Below, piece by piece: positions 8,539 through 21,092 of a DNA stretch of 64,000 bases. The first letter of the stretch is position 1, and every line of letters starts with the position of its first letter. This stretch comes from Arthrobacter sp. Soil736 (GTDB lineage Bacteria > Actinomycetota > Actinomycetes > Actinomycetales > Micrococcaceae). Both the position numbers and the translations under genes were made by a program. The DNA is taken from NCBI RefSeq assembly GCF_001428005.1, contig NZ_LMSB01000001.1:297167-361166 (forward strand). The letters run 5' to 3'. A model generated the notes under the pieces. The model saw nothing but the letters and a program-made list of their open reading frames with translations, was not told where the DNA came from and made no database searches.

Positions 8539-8934
8539 TTAGGCCGCAACGCGGCCTTCTCCATCAGTCCGAGCAGCCAGGTATTTATCCGGGTTGTTCA
8601 GCACAACAATTGTGGGGGTCTGGTTGTCTGGCCATTCGCGGTGGCCTGCGGGGACGTGGTCCACGCCGCCGGCGTTCCAGGGATGGCAGCGCACCAGGCG
8701 CCTGGCCGCGAGCCAGCTTCCCTTGACGGCTCCGTGAACCGTGATTGCCTCCAGCGCGTACGCCGAGCACGAAGGAAAGAAGCGGCAGACCTGGCCGTAC
8801 AAGGGTGAAATCACCTTGCGGTAGGCCATCAGCAGAAGAATGAGGATATTGCGCGGCAGGTTCCAGACGAATCTGCCGGCAGCCGCTGCTGCGGACTTGA
8901 GGGAAGGGACGACGGCGGCAGTCAGGTCAAGCAC
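8539..8934 (-). CDS. yidD: Membrane protein insertion efficiency factor YidD
   Basis: YidD is a small membrane-associated protein that helps YidC-dependent insertion. The signature is complete: NILILLLMAYRKVISPLYG, then CRFFPSCSAYALEAITVHG and ARRLVRCHPWNAGGVD. I chose the GTG at 8934 because AGGAAGGG precedes it at good spacing and because it gives an 8-bp overlap with the end of rnpA, the usual arrangement; an upstream ATG at 8997 would bury the start deep in rnpA. This gives 131 residues. The C-terminal extension after WNAGGVDHVP is longer than in E. coli but common in actinobacteria. Confidence 0.92.
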   Translation of the reverse strand: MLDLTAAVVPSLKSAAAAAGRFVWNLPRNILILLLMAYRKVISPLYGQVCRFFPSCSAYALEAITVHGAVKGSWLAARRLVRCHPWNAGGVDHVPAGHREWPDNQTPTIVVLNNPDKYLAARTDGEGRVAA

Positions 8935-9337
8935 GCTGTGTCCCTTCCTGTGTTGTTCCGTTCGATCGCAATGCAGCCGACTTTGGATGGCGGCCACCCA
9001 GCCGCTTCATGGTTACTTCCAAGGCAGCGTTGTAATCCGCCAGCAGTTCCTGCCAGCTGGCGGTTGCCGATGCGGGCAGGGCACGCACCACAATAGCGAA
9101 CCCGGTACCGTACTCGCGCAGCGAGACAGCACCGGCTTCCCTAAGTCTCCTCTTAACGAGGTTCCTGGCAACAGCGTTCCCGACACCCTTGGAAACGATG
9201 AACCCGATCCTGCTGGGTTCATCGGCCCCGATAGTTGCCGTATATAACACTACGTTCCGGCGTCCATTGCGGACGCCGGAACGTACAGTTGTTGAAAAAT
9301 CGGTTGAAGTCCTCAGACGGTTCCTGGTGGCCAGCAC
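8927..9337 (-). CDS. rnpA: Ribonuclease P protein component
   Basis: This is the basic protein subunit that assists the RNase P ribozyme in maturing the 5' ends of tRNAs. The protein has 136 residues, slightly longer than the usual 115-125. It starts MLATRNRLRTSTDF and contains the signature RNLVKRRLREA (about 59-69), the RNR-like RNA-binding motif. It lies 40 bp downstream of rpmH, with which it is almost always co-transcribed, and its end overlaps the yidD start. Confidence 0.95.
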   Translation of the reverse strand: MLATRNRLRTSTDFSTTVRSGVRNGRRNVVLYTATIGADEPSRIGFIVSKGVGNAVARNLVKRRLREAGAVSLREYGTGFAIVVRALPASATASWQELLADYNAALEVTMKRLGGRHPKSAALRSNGTTQEGTQRA

Positions 9338-9377
9338 CGTTAAACTCGCAAAGGGAAGATAACCGACGAGTCAGTAT

Positions 9378-9515
9378 TTAGGCCGACAGTTCGACGCGGC
9401 CCTTGCCGCGGCGGGCAGCCAGGATGGCGCGGCCGGCACGGGTGCGCATACGAAGGCGGAAGCCGTGCTTCTTGGCCCGACGGCGGTTATTCGGCTGAAA
9501 AGTCCGCTTGCTCAC
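9378..9515 (-). CDS. rpmH: 50S ribosomal protein L34
   Basis: L34 is a 45-residue basic protein of the large ribosomal subunit. The reading frame encodes [18 protein letters not shown] near the start and ends [13 protein letters not shown], matching the L34 family over its whole length. It starts at a GTG (9515) preceded by CTGGAG. It is the first gene of the leftward rpmH-rnpA-yidD-yidC-jag-rsmG-parA-parB series and diverges from dnaA across a box-rich intergenic region. Confidence 0.95.
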   Translation of the reverse strand: MSKRTFQPNNRRRAKKHGFRLRMRTRAGRAILAARRGKGRVELSA

Positions 9516-9984
9516 GTTAGTTACTCCAGTGGATCAAAGGTGCGCCCACCCGATCAAAAAGGGGAAGAACTGGCCGACGCTAAGTTTTGTATGTGTCTGC
9601 CTCCCCCGATTCCCGGAACGCTGGGGCGTCTGGAAGGTCCAAATGGGGTCAGAAAGCAGGCACAAAGGACTCCACAACGTTAGGCCAAAACGCGACCCCG
9701 AGTCAAACCGGCAGGTGGCCCGCCGCATTTCCCCAACTGTGGCTAACCGACGTCCCCAGCCTGTGGATGAAGTGGGTCACAAGCCGCTTTTTCGAACCAC
9801 AACGGTGTAATTATCCACAAGCTACTTCCCAGCTATCTTCTGGCCTTTTCATCCCCTAGAGTGGCCCAGTAGCCGATTATCCACGGACTGTGCATAACCC
9901 TGTGGATGAAGCCGGGACAGTACCCTGAATCCAGGCTTGCGGCTGCACGTAATGCAGGTAAGCAAGCTTTGAGGAACCCGATTG
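9516..9984. promoter_or_regulatory. oriC: Left part of oriC: rpmH-dnaA intergenic region
   Basis: This 469-bp gap has DnaA-box-like 9-mers at 9738 (TGTGGCTAA), 9762 (TGTGGATGA), 9811 (TTATCCACA, perfect), 9877 (TTATCCACG), 9889 (TGTGCATAA) and 9901 (TGTGGATGA). The last three are spaced 12 bp apart with one inversion. It must also hold the divergent promoters of rpmH and dnaA, giving scope for DnaA autoregulation. GAGGAA at 9971 serves as the dnaA ribosome binding site. Confidence 0.8.
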
Positions 9985-11406
9985 ATGACAGTAGACGAAG
10001 CCAACCACGCCAATACTGTCGGAAGTTCCTGGCGGCGCGTGGTGAACCTTCTTGAGCAGGACGACCGCGTTTCCCCAAGACAGCGCGGCTTTGTCATCCT
10101 CGCCCAGGCACAGGGCCTGATCGGTTCCACCCTTCTCGTGGCCGTGCCCAACGAACTCACCCGGGAAGTGCTCCAGACCCAGGTCAAGGACGCGCTCGAT
10201 GACGCGCTCCGCAATGTTTTCTCAGACGACATCCGCTGCGCCATCGATGTTGACACCGATCTGGTGCCCGTCCACGAAGAGCCGGAACCCGCCGTCGAGC
10301 TTTCCCTCGCTGCCGATCCGTCGGTGGAACTGAAGCCGCAGCCCATGCTGCCGAGCACCTCCCACGAGTTCGGCCGGCTGAATCCCAAGTACGTCTTTGA
10401 CACGTTCGTGATCGGCTCATCGAACCGGTTCGCCCATGCCGCTGCCGTGGCGGTGGCCGAAGCGCCTGCGAAGGCCTACAACCCGCTGTTCATCTACGGC
10501 GACTCCGGACTGGGGAAGACCCACCTGCTGCACGCGATCGGCCACTACGCCCGGCGCCTCTACAGCGGCATCCGTGTCCGGTACGTGAACTCCGAGGAAT
10601 TCACCAACGACTTCATCAACTCGATCCGCGACGACGAGGGCGCCAGCTTCAAGACCACGTACCGCAACGTGGATGTGCTGCTGATCGATGACATCCAGTT
10701 CCTCGCCGGCAAGGACCGGACCCTGGAGGAGTTCTTCCACACGTTCAACTCCCTGCACAACAACAACAAGCAGGTTGTGATCACGTCCGACCAGCCGCCC
10801 AAGCTGCTGGCCGGTTTCGAAGACCGCATGAAGTCACGCTTCGAATGGGGCCTGCTGACCGATATCCAGCCGCCGGAACTCGAAACCCGCATCGCCATCC
10901 TCCGGAAGAAGGCCCTCAGCGAAGGCCTCTCCGCTCCGGACGACGCCCTGGAATACATCGCTTCCAAGATCTCCAGCAACATCCGCGAACTCGAGGGCGC
11001 CCTCATCCGGGTCACGGCCTTCGCGAGCCTCAACCGCCAGCCGGTGGATGTTGCCCTGGCCGAGATGGTCCTGAAGGACCTCATCACCGACGACGGCGCG
11101 CAGGAGATCACCTCGAGCCAGATCCTCACGCAGACGGCCGAGTACTTCAAGCTCAGCATGGAAGAGCTCTGCAGCAAGTCCCGGACCCGGACACTGGTCA
11201 CGGCCCGGCAGATCGCCATGTACCTGTGCCGCGAGCTGACGGACATGTCGCTACCCAAGATCGGGCAGGAGCTCGGCGGCCGCGACCACACCACGGTCAT
11301 TCACGCTGACCGCAAGATCCGCGAGCTCATGGCTGAGCGCCGTGTGATCTACAACCAGGTCACCGAGCTGACCAACCGGATCAAGCAGCAGCAGCGCGAC
11401 TCCTGA
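9985..11406 (+). CDS. dnaA: Chromosomal replication initiator protein DnaA
   Basis: DnaA is the AAA+ initiator that binds DnaA boxes, melts the origin and loads helicase. The 473-residue protein has domain I (about 1-85), a short acidic linker, Walker A GDSGLGKT at 172-179, Walker [10 protein letters not shown] at 232-240 and a C-terminal DNA-binding domain with [11 protein letters not shown]. The linker is much shorter than in Streptomyces. I start at the ATG at 9985, eight bases after GAGGAA; the preceding TTG (9982) is a possible alternative. It stands alone between two box-rich intergenic regions and is probably autoregulated by them. Confidence 0.96.
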   Translation: MTVDEANHANTVGSSWRRVVNLLEQDDRVSPRQRGFVILAQAQGLIGSTLLVAVPNELTREVLQTQVKDALDDALRNVFSDDIRCAIDVDTDLVPVHEEPEPAVELSLAADPSVELKPQPMLPSTSHEFGRLNPKYVFDTFVIGSSNRFAHAAAVAVAEAPAKAYNPLFIYGDSGLGKTHLLHAIGHYARRLYSGIRVRYVNSEEFTNDFINSIRDDEGASFKTTYRNVDVLLIDDIQFLAGKDRTLEEFFHTFNSLHNNNKQVVITSDQPPKLLAGFEDRMKSRFEWGLLTDIQPPELETRIAILRKKALSEGLSAPDDALEYIASKISSNIRELEGALIRVTAFASLNRQPVDVALAEMVLKDLITDDGAQEITSSQILTQTAEYFKLSMEELCSKSRTRTLVTARQIAMYLCRELTDMSLPKIGQELGGRDHTTVIHADRKIRELMAERRVIYNQVTELTNRIKQQQRDS

Positions 11407-11933
11407 CCCGCGGTTCTTAACCTTATTAACAGGCACGTGTGGATAACCCTGTGGACAGTTAAGGGGACAACCGCGGTTAATGGGCTTAAAACCCTTAAGG
11501 TGTCTGTGGATCGCCGAATCGGCCAAAAATGTTATCCCCATCCACAGGCTGTTTAAAACCTGCTCCGCCCACAGTCCATGAACAGGGCTTAACCGCGGAT
11601 TCCAGCCGCGGGACGGGGTTATCCACAGTTTCCACAGCAGTTATTAACACTACTAATCCCAAAAAATTGAAATTCCCTCAAACAACAATCTCGTTCCCCG
11701 CCCCACACGACTCCGGGACCCCGGCCCCGAAGGGCCGCCGTCCCTGACGGGGATGGGGAAATCCCCAATGTTCCGGCTAAGCTGTCAGCAGCGCTCCCAT
11801 CCTCGGGTCTGCCAGTGGTTCAGCAAGTGCGGACCATGCAGGTTCAGGTGTCCCGGGAGCAGTGGTTTTGTGGACTCCCCGCAGGAGTTCCCGTTCAGAA
11901 AATGGCAGCAGCAATGAAAGGCGGCACCCTTCC
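11407..11933. promoter_or_regulatory. oriC: Right part of oriC: dnaA-dnaN intergenic region
   Basis: This is the likely unwinding part of the origin. Boxes occur at 11438 (TGTGGATAA, perfect), 11450 (TGTGGACAG) and 11462 (AGGGGACAA) with a 12-bp period, then 11505 (TGTGGATCG), 11532 (TTATCCCCA), 11619 (TTATCCACA, perfect) and 11628 (GTTTCCACA). TTATTAACA occurs at both ends (11423 and 11641). The second copy opens an A+T-rich stretch (11641-11685), the best candidate DNA unwinding element. The dnaN promoter must lie in the right-hand part. Confidence 0.82.
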
Positions 11934-13058
11934 GTGAAGTTCAGAGTCGAACGGGACGTCCTGGCAGAAGCCGTAACGTGGACAGCCCGATCGTTGTCTC
12001 CGCGGCCGCCGGTACCGGTCCTGTCCGGCCTGCTCCTCAAGGCCGAGGCCGGAACAGTGAGCCTGTCGAGCTTTGACTACGAGACGTCGGCCAGGCTTGA
12101 AATCCCCGCCGACATCGCGGAGGAAGGCACCATCCTGGTCTCAGGCCGGCTCCTCGCCGATATCTGCCGCAGCCTCCCGTCCGCCCCCGTTGAGGTGGCG
12201 ACCGACGGCAACAAGGTGACACTCACCTGCCGCCGAAGCAGCTTCCACCTGGCAACCATGCCGGAGGCCGAATACCCGCCGCTGCCTGCCCTGCCCACCA
12301 TCAGCGGCACGGTTGCCGGCGACTCCTTCGCCCAGGCTGTTTCCCAGGTGATCATCGCCGCCAGCAAGGACGACACCCTGCCCATCCTCACCGGCGTGCG
12401 CATGGAGATCGAGGACGACCTCATCACCCTCCTGGCCACAGACCGTTACCGGCTCGCCATGCGGGAAGTTCCCTGGAAGCCTGTCACCCCCGGCATGTCC
12501 ACCAGTGCCCTGGTCAAGGCCAAGACCCTCAACGAGGTTGCGAAGACACTCGGAAGCAGCGGGGACATCAACCTCGCCATTGCCGACGACGACAGCCGCC
12601 TCATCGGGTTTGAAAGCGGCGGCCGCACCACCACCTCGCTTCTGGTCGACGGCGACTACCCCAAGATCCGTTCCCTGTTCCCGGACACCACGCCGATTCA
12701 TGCCACCGTGCAGACCCAGGAACTCGTGGAGGCAGTCCGACGTGTGTCATTGGTTGCCGAGCGCAACACACCCGTCCGCCTCGCCTTCACCCAGGGCCAG
12801 CTCCACCTTGATGCCGGCACCGGCGAGGATGCGCAGGCCTCTGAGGAACTCGAAGCGCAGCTGTCCGGCGAAGACATCACCGTGGCGTTCAACCCGCACT
12901 ACCTCGTTGAGGGCCTGAGCGTCATCGAAACGAAGTACGTCCGCTTCTCCTTCACCACCGCACCAAAGCCGGCCATGATCACCGCCCAGGTTGACGCCGA
13001 CGGCGACGACCAGGACGACTACCGCTACCTCGTGATGCCGGTCCGCCTGCCCAACTAG
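11934..13058 (+). CDS. dnaN: DNA polymerase III beta sliding clamp
   Basis: The beta clamp is a ring-shaped dimer that tethers DNA polymerase III to DNA. The 374-residue protein shows the three-domain repeat of the family, beginning KFRVERDVLAEAVTW and ending in the canonical YRYLVMPVRLPN. I chose the GTG at 11934 because family homology begins exactly there; an open frame continues upstream to 11862 but that part is not clamp-like. AAAGG lies 12 bases upstream, which is weak. It follows oriC and precedes gnd, the usual actinobacterial arrangement. Confidence 0.95.
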   Translation: MKFRVERDVLAEAVTWTARSLSPRPPVPVLSGLLLKAEAGTVSLSSFDYETSARLEIPADIAEEGTILVSGRLLADICRSLPSAPVEVATDGNKVTLTCRRSSFHLATMPEAEYPPLPALPTISGTVAGDSFAQAVSQVIIAASKDDTLPILTGVRMEIEDDLITLLATDRYRLAMREVPWKPVTPGMSTSALVKAKTLNEVAKTLGSSGDINLAIADDDSRLIGFESGGRTTTSLLVDGDYPKIRSLFPDTTPIHATVQTQELVEAVRRVSLVAERNTPVRLAFTQGQLHLDAGTGEDAQASEELEAQLSGEDITVAFNPHYLVEGLSVIETKYVRFSFTTAPKPAMITAQVDADGDDQDDYRYLVMPVRLPN

Positions 13059-13165
13059 GTAGCAGCAGATGTCGTTATGGGCGCCCAAAACGACACCTAA
13101 TGCGACCCAGTTGGGTGCACCGCCGCAGCCCCACCACCACACCAGCGCAGAAAAGAGCTCACACC

Positions 13166-14050
13166 GTGCACATCGGACTGATCGGCCTTGGCAAAATGGG
13201 TTTCAACATGCGCGAACGTCTGCGCAAAGGCGGCGTTGAGGTCACGGGTTTCGACCGCAACCCCGACGTGACCGATGTTTCCTCCGTCGACGAGCTCATA
13301 GCGGCCGTGCCGGTTCCGCGCCTGGTCTGGGTCATGGTCCCTTCCGGGGCTATCACCGACGCGGTCATCACCGAACTCAGCGAGAAGCTGCAGCCCGGCG
13401 ATTTAGTGATCGACGGCGGCAACTCGCGCTTCACCGAGGACCAGAAGCACGGTGCCGTGCTGGCTGAAAAGGGAATCCGCTTCGCCGACTGCGGCGTCTC
13501 CGGCGGCGTCTGGGGGCTCCAAAACGGCTACGGCCTGATGGCCGGCGGCGATGCCGAGGACATTGAACGTGCGCTGCCTGTCTTTGACGCCCTTCGCCCG
13601 GAAGGTGAGCGGGCCGACAGCTTCGTCCACGTCGGCGGCGTCGGCGCAGGCCACTACGCCAAGATGGTGCACAACGGCATCGAGTACGGCCTGATGCAGG
13701 CTTATGCCGAGGGCTACGAACTCCTCGCGGCCAAGGACATCATCACCGATCTGCCCGGCACCTTCCGCGCCTGGCAGAAGGGCACGGTTGTCCGCTCCTG
13801 GCTGCTGGACCTCATGGTGAAAGCCCTGGACGAGGATCCGGGCCTGGCCTCCATCGACGACTACGTCGAGGACTCCGGTGAAGGACGCTGGACTGTGGAA
13901 GAAGCCATCGCGAATGCGGTTCCGGCGCCCGCCATCACGGCCGCGCTGTTCGCCCGCTTCTCATCTCGCGAAGACAATTCACCTGCCATGAAGATGGTGT
14001 CCGCGCTGCGCCAGCAGTTCGGCGGCCATGCCACCCGGCCAGCCAAGTAA
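13166..14050 (+). CDS. gnd: 6-phosphogluconate dehydrogenase, short decarboxylating type
   Basis: The enzyme oxidatively decarboxylates 6-phosphogluconate to ribulose 5-phosphate. At 294 residues it belongs to the short GntZ/YqeC-like class, not the 470-residue E. coli type. The Rossmann motif GLGKMGFNM is at about 5-13, the substrate loop is GVSGGVWGLQNGYGLMAGG, and the catalytic helix reads KMVHNGIEYGLMQAYAEG. GTG at 13166 is preceded by AAAAGAG. Its position between dnaN and recF is a conserved actinobacterial oddity and probably reflects shared transcription, not function. Confidence 0.93.
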   Translation: MHIGLIGLGKMGFNMRERLRKGGVEVTGFDRNPDVTDVSSVDELIAAVPVPRLVWVMVPSGAITDAVITELSEKLQPGDLVIDGGNSRFTEDQKHGAVLAEKGIRFADCGVSGGVWGLQNGYGLMAGGDAEDIERALPVFDALRPEGERADSFVHVGGVGAGHYAKMVHNGIEYGLMQAYAEGYELLAAKDIITDLPGTFRAWQKGTVVRSWLLDLMVKALDEDPGLASIDDYVEDSGEGRWTVEEAIANAVPAPAITAALFARFSSREDNSPAMKMVSALRQQFGGHATRPAK

Positions 14051-14110
14051 CACCGAGCCCGGGATCCGCAGGGTCCCGGGATTTGGGGCTCCCGAGAATT
14101 TGAAGATCGC

Positions 14111-15313
14111 GTGTACCTAGAACACCTGTCCCTGACCGATTTCCGCAGTTACGCCCAGGTTGACCTCCGGCTGGAACCCGGCGTCACCGTCCTGGTGGGC
14201 TCCAACGGAATCGGCAAGACCAACCTCATGGAAGCAATCGGCTACCTGGCGACGTTGAGTTCGCACCGAGTCAGTGCTGACGCCCCGCTGCTCCGCTTCG
14301 GAACCGAACGGGCCATGATCCGGGCCAAGCTGGTACGCGGCGAACAGTCCACGGTCCTGGAGCTGGAGATCAACGGCGGCCGGGCCAACCGCGGACGCAT
14401 CAACCGCAGCAACCCGGTCCGTGCGCGGGACCTCCTGGGCATCTGCCACACCGTTCTCTTCGCGCCCGAGGATCTGGCACTGGTCAAGGGCGACCCCTCC
14501 AGCCGCAGGCGTTTCCTCGACGAGTTGCTGGTCAGCCTTGTGCCCCGGCACGCCGCCACGCGAAGCGACTACGACCGCGTGCTCAAGCAGCGCAACGCCC
14601 TGCTGAAATCCGCGCGCGCCGGAAAGTTCACGTCCGGCCATGAGGCCACCCTGGATGTCTGGGACCAGCACATGGCACGCGCCGGCGCGGAGCTGCTGCA
14701 TGCCAGGCTGGAACTCGTGGAGCGCCTTCGCCCGCATCTGAACAGCGCGTACGCCCAGCTGACCGACGGGTCCAAGGCCGCGGACGCCATTTACCGGTCC
14801 ACGCTCCAGAACATGATCGACGACGACGGCGCACCGGCCGGCGCGGGAGCCGAACCCTCTGCAGGCGGAGACCCGGTTGAAGACCTGCGGCTGCTGTCCG
14901 TTAATGAGCTCACCGAACGCTATGTGCGCGCCTTCGCGGCGTCCCGCCGCAAGGAACTCGAGCGGGGCATCTCGCTTGTGGGCCCGCACCGCGATGAACT
15001 GGAACTGGTCCTCGGCCAGGCACCGGCCAAGGGCTATGCCTCGCACGGTGAGACCTGGTCCATGTGCCTCTCCCTGCGGCTTGCCTCCTATTACGTCATG
15101 CTGGACGATGCCCGCACCGGAGGTTCGGCGCCCATCCTCATCCTGGACGATGTTTTTGCCGAGCTCGATGTGCAGCGGCGGCGTAAACTGGCCGCAATCG
15201 TTGCCGGTGCCGAGCAGGTGCTGGTGACCGCCGCCGTCGATGCCGACATTCCCGAAGAGCTGACCGGGCGGCGGGTGAAGGTTATCCCGGGAGGAATCGA
15301 TGAACAGGGATAA
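14111..15313 (+). CDS. recF: DNA replication and repair protein RecF
   Basis: RecF is an SMC/ABC-type ATPase that helps load RecA at gapped, stalled forks. The 400-residue product has Walker A GSNGIGKTNL (about 30-39), the ABC signature region around LSLRLASYY and Walker B LILDDVFAELD (about 335-345). It starts at GTG 14111, whose translation YLEHLSLTDFRSY is typical of RecF. The stop overlaps the next gene by 14 bases. An Ala/Gly-rich insertion near 230-250 (GAPAGAGAEPSAGGD) is an ordinary variable loop. Confidence 0.95.
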   Translation: MYLEHLSLTDFRSYAQVDLRLEPGVTVLVGSNGIGKTNLMEAIGYLATLSSHRVSADAPLLRFGTERAMIRAKLVRGEQSTVLELEINGGRANRGRINRSNPVRARDLLGICHTVLFAPEDLALVKGDPSSRRRFLDELLVSLVPRHAATRSDYDRVLKQRNALLKSARAGKFTSGHEATLDVWDQHMARAGAELLHARLELVERLRPHLNSAYAQLTDGSKAADAIYRSTLQNMIDDDGAPAGAGAEPSAGGDPVEDLRLLSVNELTERYVRAFAASRRKELERGISLVGPHRDELELVLGQAPAKGYASHGETWSMCLSLRLASYYVMLDDARTGGSAPILILDDVFAELDVQRRRKLAAIVAGAEQVLVTAAVDADIPEELTGRRVKVIPGGIDEQG

Positions 15314-15857
15314 GGACGGCGGCCTGCAGCCCGGCCGCGATCCCGATGAAATCGATGCCGCGCAGGCGGCCCTGAACAGAATGCGTGAAGCGGCAGCTGC
15401 CCGCGGCGAGGTCCGCCGGGCGGCGCCGCGCGCCGGAAGCAGCCAGAAACCGCGCACCACCGGGCGGAGCACCCGCGGCTTCAGCCAGTTCCATTCCACG
15501 GGCCGGGACCCCCTCGGGCTGGGCAAGGTGGTGGGCCGGCTGGTGGCCGAGCGCGGCTGGACCTCGCCCGTTGCCGTCGGCTCGGTCATGGCGGAATGGC
15601 CTGCCCTCGTGGGTCCCGAAATCGCCGCGCACTGCACGCCCGAAAGCTTCACTGACACCACACTGCACGTGAGGTGTGACTCCACGGCCTGGGCCACGCA
15701 GCTCCGGCTGCTGAGCATCAGCCTGCTCGACAAGTTCCGGACTGAACTGGGCGACGGCGTGGTCACCAGCATCCAGGTCCTCGGTCCGGCGGCGCCGAAC
15801 TGGCGCAAAGGCGGGCGCACGGTCAACGGCCGCGGCCCCCGGGACACGTACGGATAG
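15300..15857 (+). CDS. DUF721 family protein
   Basis: This 185-residue protein is the conserved DUF721 (DciA-like) gene found between recF and gyrB in actinobacteria. After a charged, probably disordered N-terminus (1-75), the domain reads WTSPVAVGSVMAEWPALVG, then LHVRCDSTAWATQLRLL. DUF721 proteins related to DciA have been linked to replicative helicase loading, so a replication role is plausible but not shown here. The ATG at 15300 has GGGAGGA just upstream and overlaps recF by 14 bp, implying coupled translation. Confidence 0.9.
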   Translation: MNRDKDGGLQPGRDPDEIDAAQAALNRMREAAAARGEVRRAAPRAGSSQKPRTTGRSTRGFSQFHSTGRDPLGLGKVVGRLVAERGWTSPVAVGSVMAEWPALVGPEIAAHCTPESFTDTTLHVRCDSTAWATQLRLLSISLLDKFRTELGDGVVTSIQVLGPAAPNWRKGGRTVNGRGPRDTYG

Positions 15858-18351
<2,494 letters not shown>

Positions 18352-18410
18352 CCGTTTTTCGCGCTTGATATTCCAGATCCGACATATACCTGAAACGGAA
18401 AATACAGATT

Positions 18411-21092
18411 ATGAGTGACGAAACCCCCGAGGTTCCCGCGGAGTCCGCAGATGCCACGGAGCCGGTGCTGGAAGGCGACGTGCTGATCGACCGCGTGGAG
18501 CAGGTGGACCTCCAGACGGAGATGCAGCGGTCCTACCTGGACTACGCCATGGCCGTCATTGTGGGCCGCGCCCTCCCCGACGTCCGGGACGGACTCAAGC
18601 CCGTGCACCGCCGCGTGCTCTACGCCATGTTCGACGGCGGCTACCGCCCCGACCGCTCCTTCAACAAGTGTGCCCGTGTGGTGGGCGAGGTCATGGGCCA
18701 GTACCACCCCCACGGCGACACCGCCATCTACGATGCCCTGGTCCGCCTGATCCAGGACTGGACCATGCGCTATCCGCTGGCGCTGGGCCAGGGCAACTTC
18801 GGATCGCCCGGCAATGACGGCGCAGCAGCGCCGCGGTACACGGAAACCAAAATGGCGCCCCTGGCCATGGAGATGGTCCGTGACATCGACGAGGAAACCG
18901 TCGACTTCCAGGACAACTACGACGGCAAGAACCAGGAACCCACCATCCTCCCGGCACGGTTCCCCAACCTGCTGGTCAACGGATCCTCGGGCATCGCCGT
19001 CGGCATGGCCACGAACATCCCGCCGCACAACCTCCGCGAGGTGGCGGACGGCGTCCAGTGGTACCTGGCCAATCCCACGGCGAGCCGGGAGCAGTTGCTC
19101 GAAGAACTGCTGCTGCGCATCAAGGGACCAGATTTCCCCACCGGCGCCACCATCCTGGGGCACAAGGGCATCGAAGACGCGTACCGCACCGGCCGCGGGT
19201 CCATCACCATGCGCGCCGTGGTCAATGTGGAGGAACTGCAGGGGCGCACCTGCCTCGTGGTCACGGAACTGCCGTACCAGGCCAACCCGGACAACCTCGC
19301 CATCAAGATCGCCGAGCTCGTCAAGGACGGCAAAGTCCAGGGCATTGCCGACCTCCGTGACGAGACCTCGGGACGCACCGGCCAGCGCCTGGTGATTGTG
19401 CTGAAGCGCGACGCCGTGGCCAAGGTGGTGCTGAACAACCTCTACAAGCACACGCAGCTGCAGGAAAACTTCGGCGCGAACATGCTGGCGATCGTGGACG
19501 GCGTGCCGCGCACCCTCAGCCTTGACGCCTTCATCCGGCACTGGGTCACCCACCAGCTCGATGTCATTGCCCGCCGCACGCGGTACCGCCTGCGCAAGGC
19601 CGAGGAAGAGGCGCACATCCTGCGCGCCCTCCTGAAGGCCCTGGACATGCTGGACGAGGTCATCGCCCTGATCCGGGCCTCCAACACCACGGAGGCCGCA
19701 CGCGATGGCCTGATGGAACTGCTGGATATCGATGAGCTGCAGGCCAGGGCAATCCTGGACATGCAGCTCCGCCGGCTCGCCGCCCTGGAACGCCAGAAAA
19801 TCCAGGACCGCCATGCCGAACTCGAGGCCATGATCGCCGAATTCAACGCGATCCTTGCCTCCGAGGAACGCCAGCGCGAAATCATCAGCACCGAGCTCGC
19901 GGAAATCGTGGCCAAGCACGGCGATGACCGCCGCACCAAGATCCTCATGGGATACGACGGCGACATGTCCATGGAGGACCTGATCCCCGAAGAGGAAATG
20001 GTGGTCACCATTACCCGCGGCGGCTACGTCAAACGGACCCGGAGCGACAACTACCGCTCGCAGCAGCGCGGCGGCAAGGGCATCAAGGGCGCCCAGCTGC
20101 GCGGCGACGACGTCGTAGAGCACTTCTTCGTCACCACCACCCACCACTGGCTGCTCTTCTTCACCAACCTGGGCCGCGTTTACCGGGCCAAGGCCTATGA
20201 ACTGGCCGAGGCCGGACGCGACGCCAAGGGCCAGCACGTGGCCAACCTGCTGGCCTTCCAGCCGGACGAGCACATCGCCCAGGTGCTGGACCTGAAGGAC
20301 TACCAGCACGCGCCCTACCTGGTGCTGGCCACCAAGCGCGGGCTGGTCAAGAAGACGCGGCTGGAGGACTACGACACCAACCGGTCCGCCGGCGTCATTG
20401 CGATCAACCTGCGGGACGGGGATGAACTCGTGTCCGCCCAGCTGGTTTCCGAGACGGACGACCTCATGCTGGTGTCCCGCAAGGGTCAGTCCATCCGCTT
20501 CACCGCCACCGATGATGCACTCCGCCCCATGGGCCGGGCCACGTCGGGCGTCACGGGCATGAAATTCCGTGAGGATGACGAGCTCCTCGCGGCGAACGTC
20601 ATCACCGACGGCTCCTACGTCTTCATCGTGACCGAAGGCGGCTACGCCAAGCGCACCGCCGTCGAGGAGTACCGTCTCCAGGGACGCGGCGGCCTGGGCA
20701 TCAAGGTGGCCAAGCTCGCCGAGGAACGCGGCGACCTGGTCGGCGCCCTCATCGTCCAGGAGGAAGATGAAGTCCTCGTGGTGATGGGCGGCGGCAAGGT
20801 GGTCCGGTCATCCGTGGCAGGCGTGCCCGCCAAGGGCCGCGACACCATGGGAGTCATCTTCGCGAAACCGGACAAGCACGACCGCATCATCGAAGTGGCG
20901 CGCAATAGCGAACGCGGCATCGAGGGAGAGGAATCTCCGGAGGATGACGTAACGTTGGCTGAAGATGCCGGACCAGTAGACGGGTCCGCAGAGGCAGAAA
21001 CAGCAGAGGCAGAGTCGGCAACCGCCACAGCATCCGAGGATGCGGGCAGCGACGCCGAGCTGAACGAAGACAACACCGGAGGTAACGAGTGA
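18411..21092 (+). CDS. gyrA: DNA gyrase subunit A
   Basis: GyrA is the DNA breakage-reunion subunit. Of 893 residues, the N-terminal winged-helix domain carries the catalytic tyrosine within APRYTETKM and the quinolone-determining segment [10 protein letters not shown], with Thr where E. coli has Ser83; I read this as natural variation. The GyrA-box motif QRGGKGIKG lies in the beta-pinwheel. An acidic Glu/Ala tail (about 835-893) is typical of the group. The stop overlaps the next start as GTGA. Confidence 0.96.
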   Translation: MSDETPEVPAESADATEPVLEGDVLIDRVEQVDLQTEMQRSYLDYAMAVIVGRALPDVRDGLKPVHRRVLYAMFDGGYRPDRSFNKCARVVGEVMGQYHPHGDTAIYDALVRLIQDWTMRYPLALGQGNFGSPGNDGAAAPRYTETKMAPLAMEMVRDIDEETVDFQDNYDGKNQEPTILPARFPNLLVNGSSGIAVGMATNIPPHNLREVADGVQWYLANPTASREQLLEELLLRIKGPDFPTGATILGHKGIEDAYRTGRGSITMRAVVNVEELQGRTCLVVTELPYQANPDNLAIKIAELVKDGKVQGIADLRDETSGRTGQRLVIVLKRDAVAKVVLNNLYKHTQLQENFGANMLAIVDGVPRTLSLDAFIRHWVTHQLDVIARRTRYRLRKAEEEAHILRALLKALDMLDEVIALIRASNTTEAARDGLMELLDIDELQARAILDMQLRRLAALERQKIQDRHAELEAMIAEFNAILASEERQREIISTELAEIVAKHGDDRRTKILMGYDGDMSMEDLIPEEEMVVTITRGGYVKRTRSDNYRSQQRGGKGIKGAQLRGDDVVEHFFVTTTHHWLLFFTNLGRVYRAKAYELAEAGRDAKGQHVANLLAFQPDEHIAQVLDLKDYQHAPYLVLATKRGLVKKTRLEDYDTNRSAGVIAINLRDGDELVSAQLVSETDDLMLVSRKGQSIRFTATDDALRPMGRATSGVTGMKFREDDELLAANVITDGSYVFIVTEGGYAKRTAVEEYRLQGRGGLGIKVAKLAEERGDLVGALIVQEEDEVLVVMGGGKVVRSSVAGVPAKGRDTMGVIFAKPDKHDRIIEVARNSERGIEGEESPEDDVTLAEDAGPVDGSAEAETAEAESATATASEDAGSDAELNEDNTGGNE

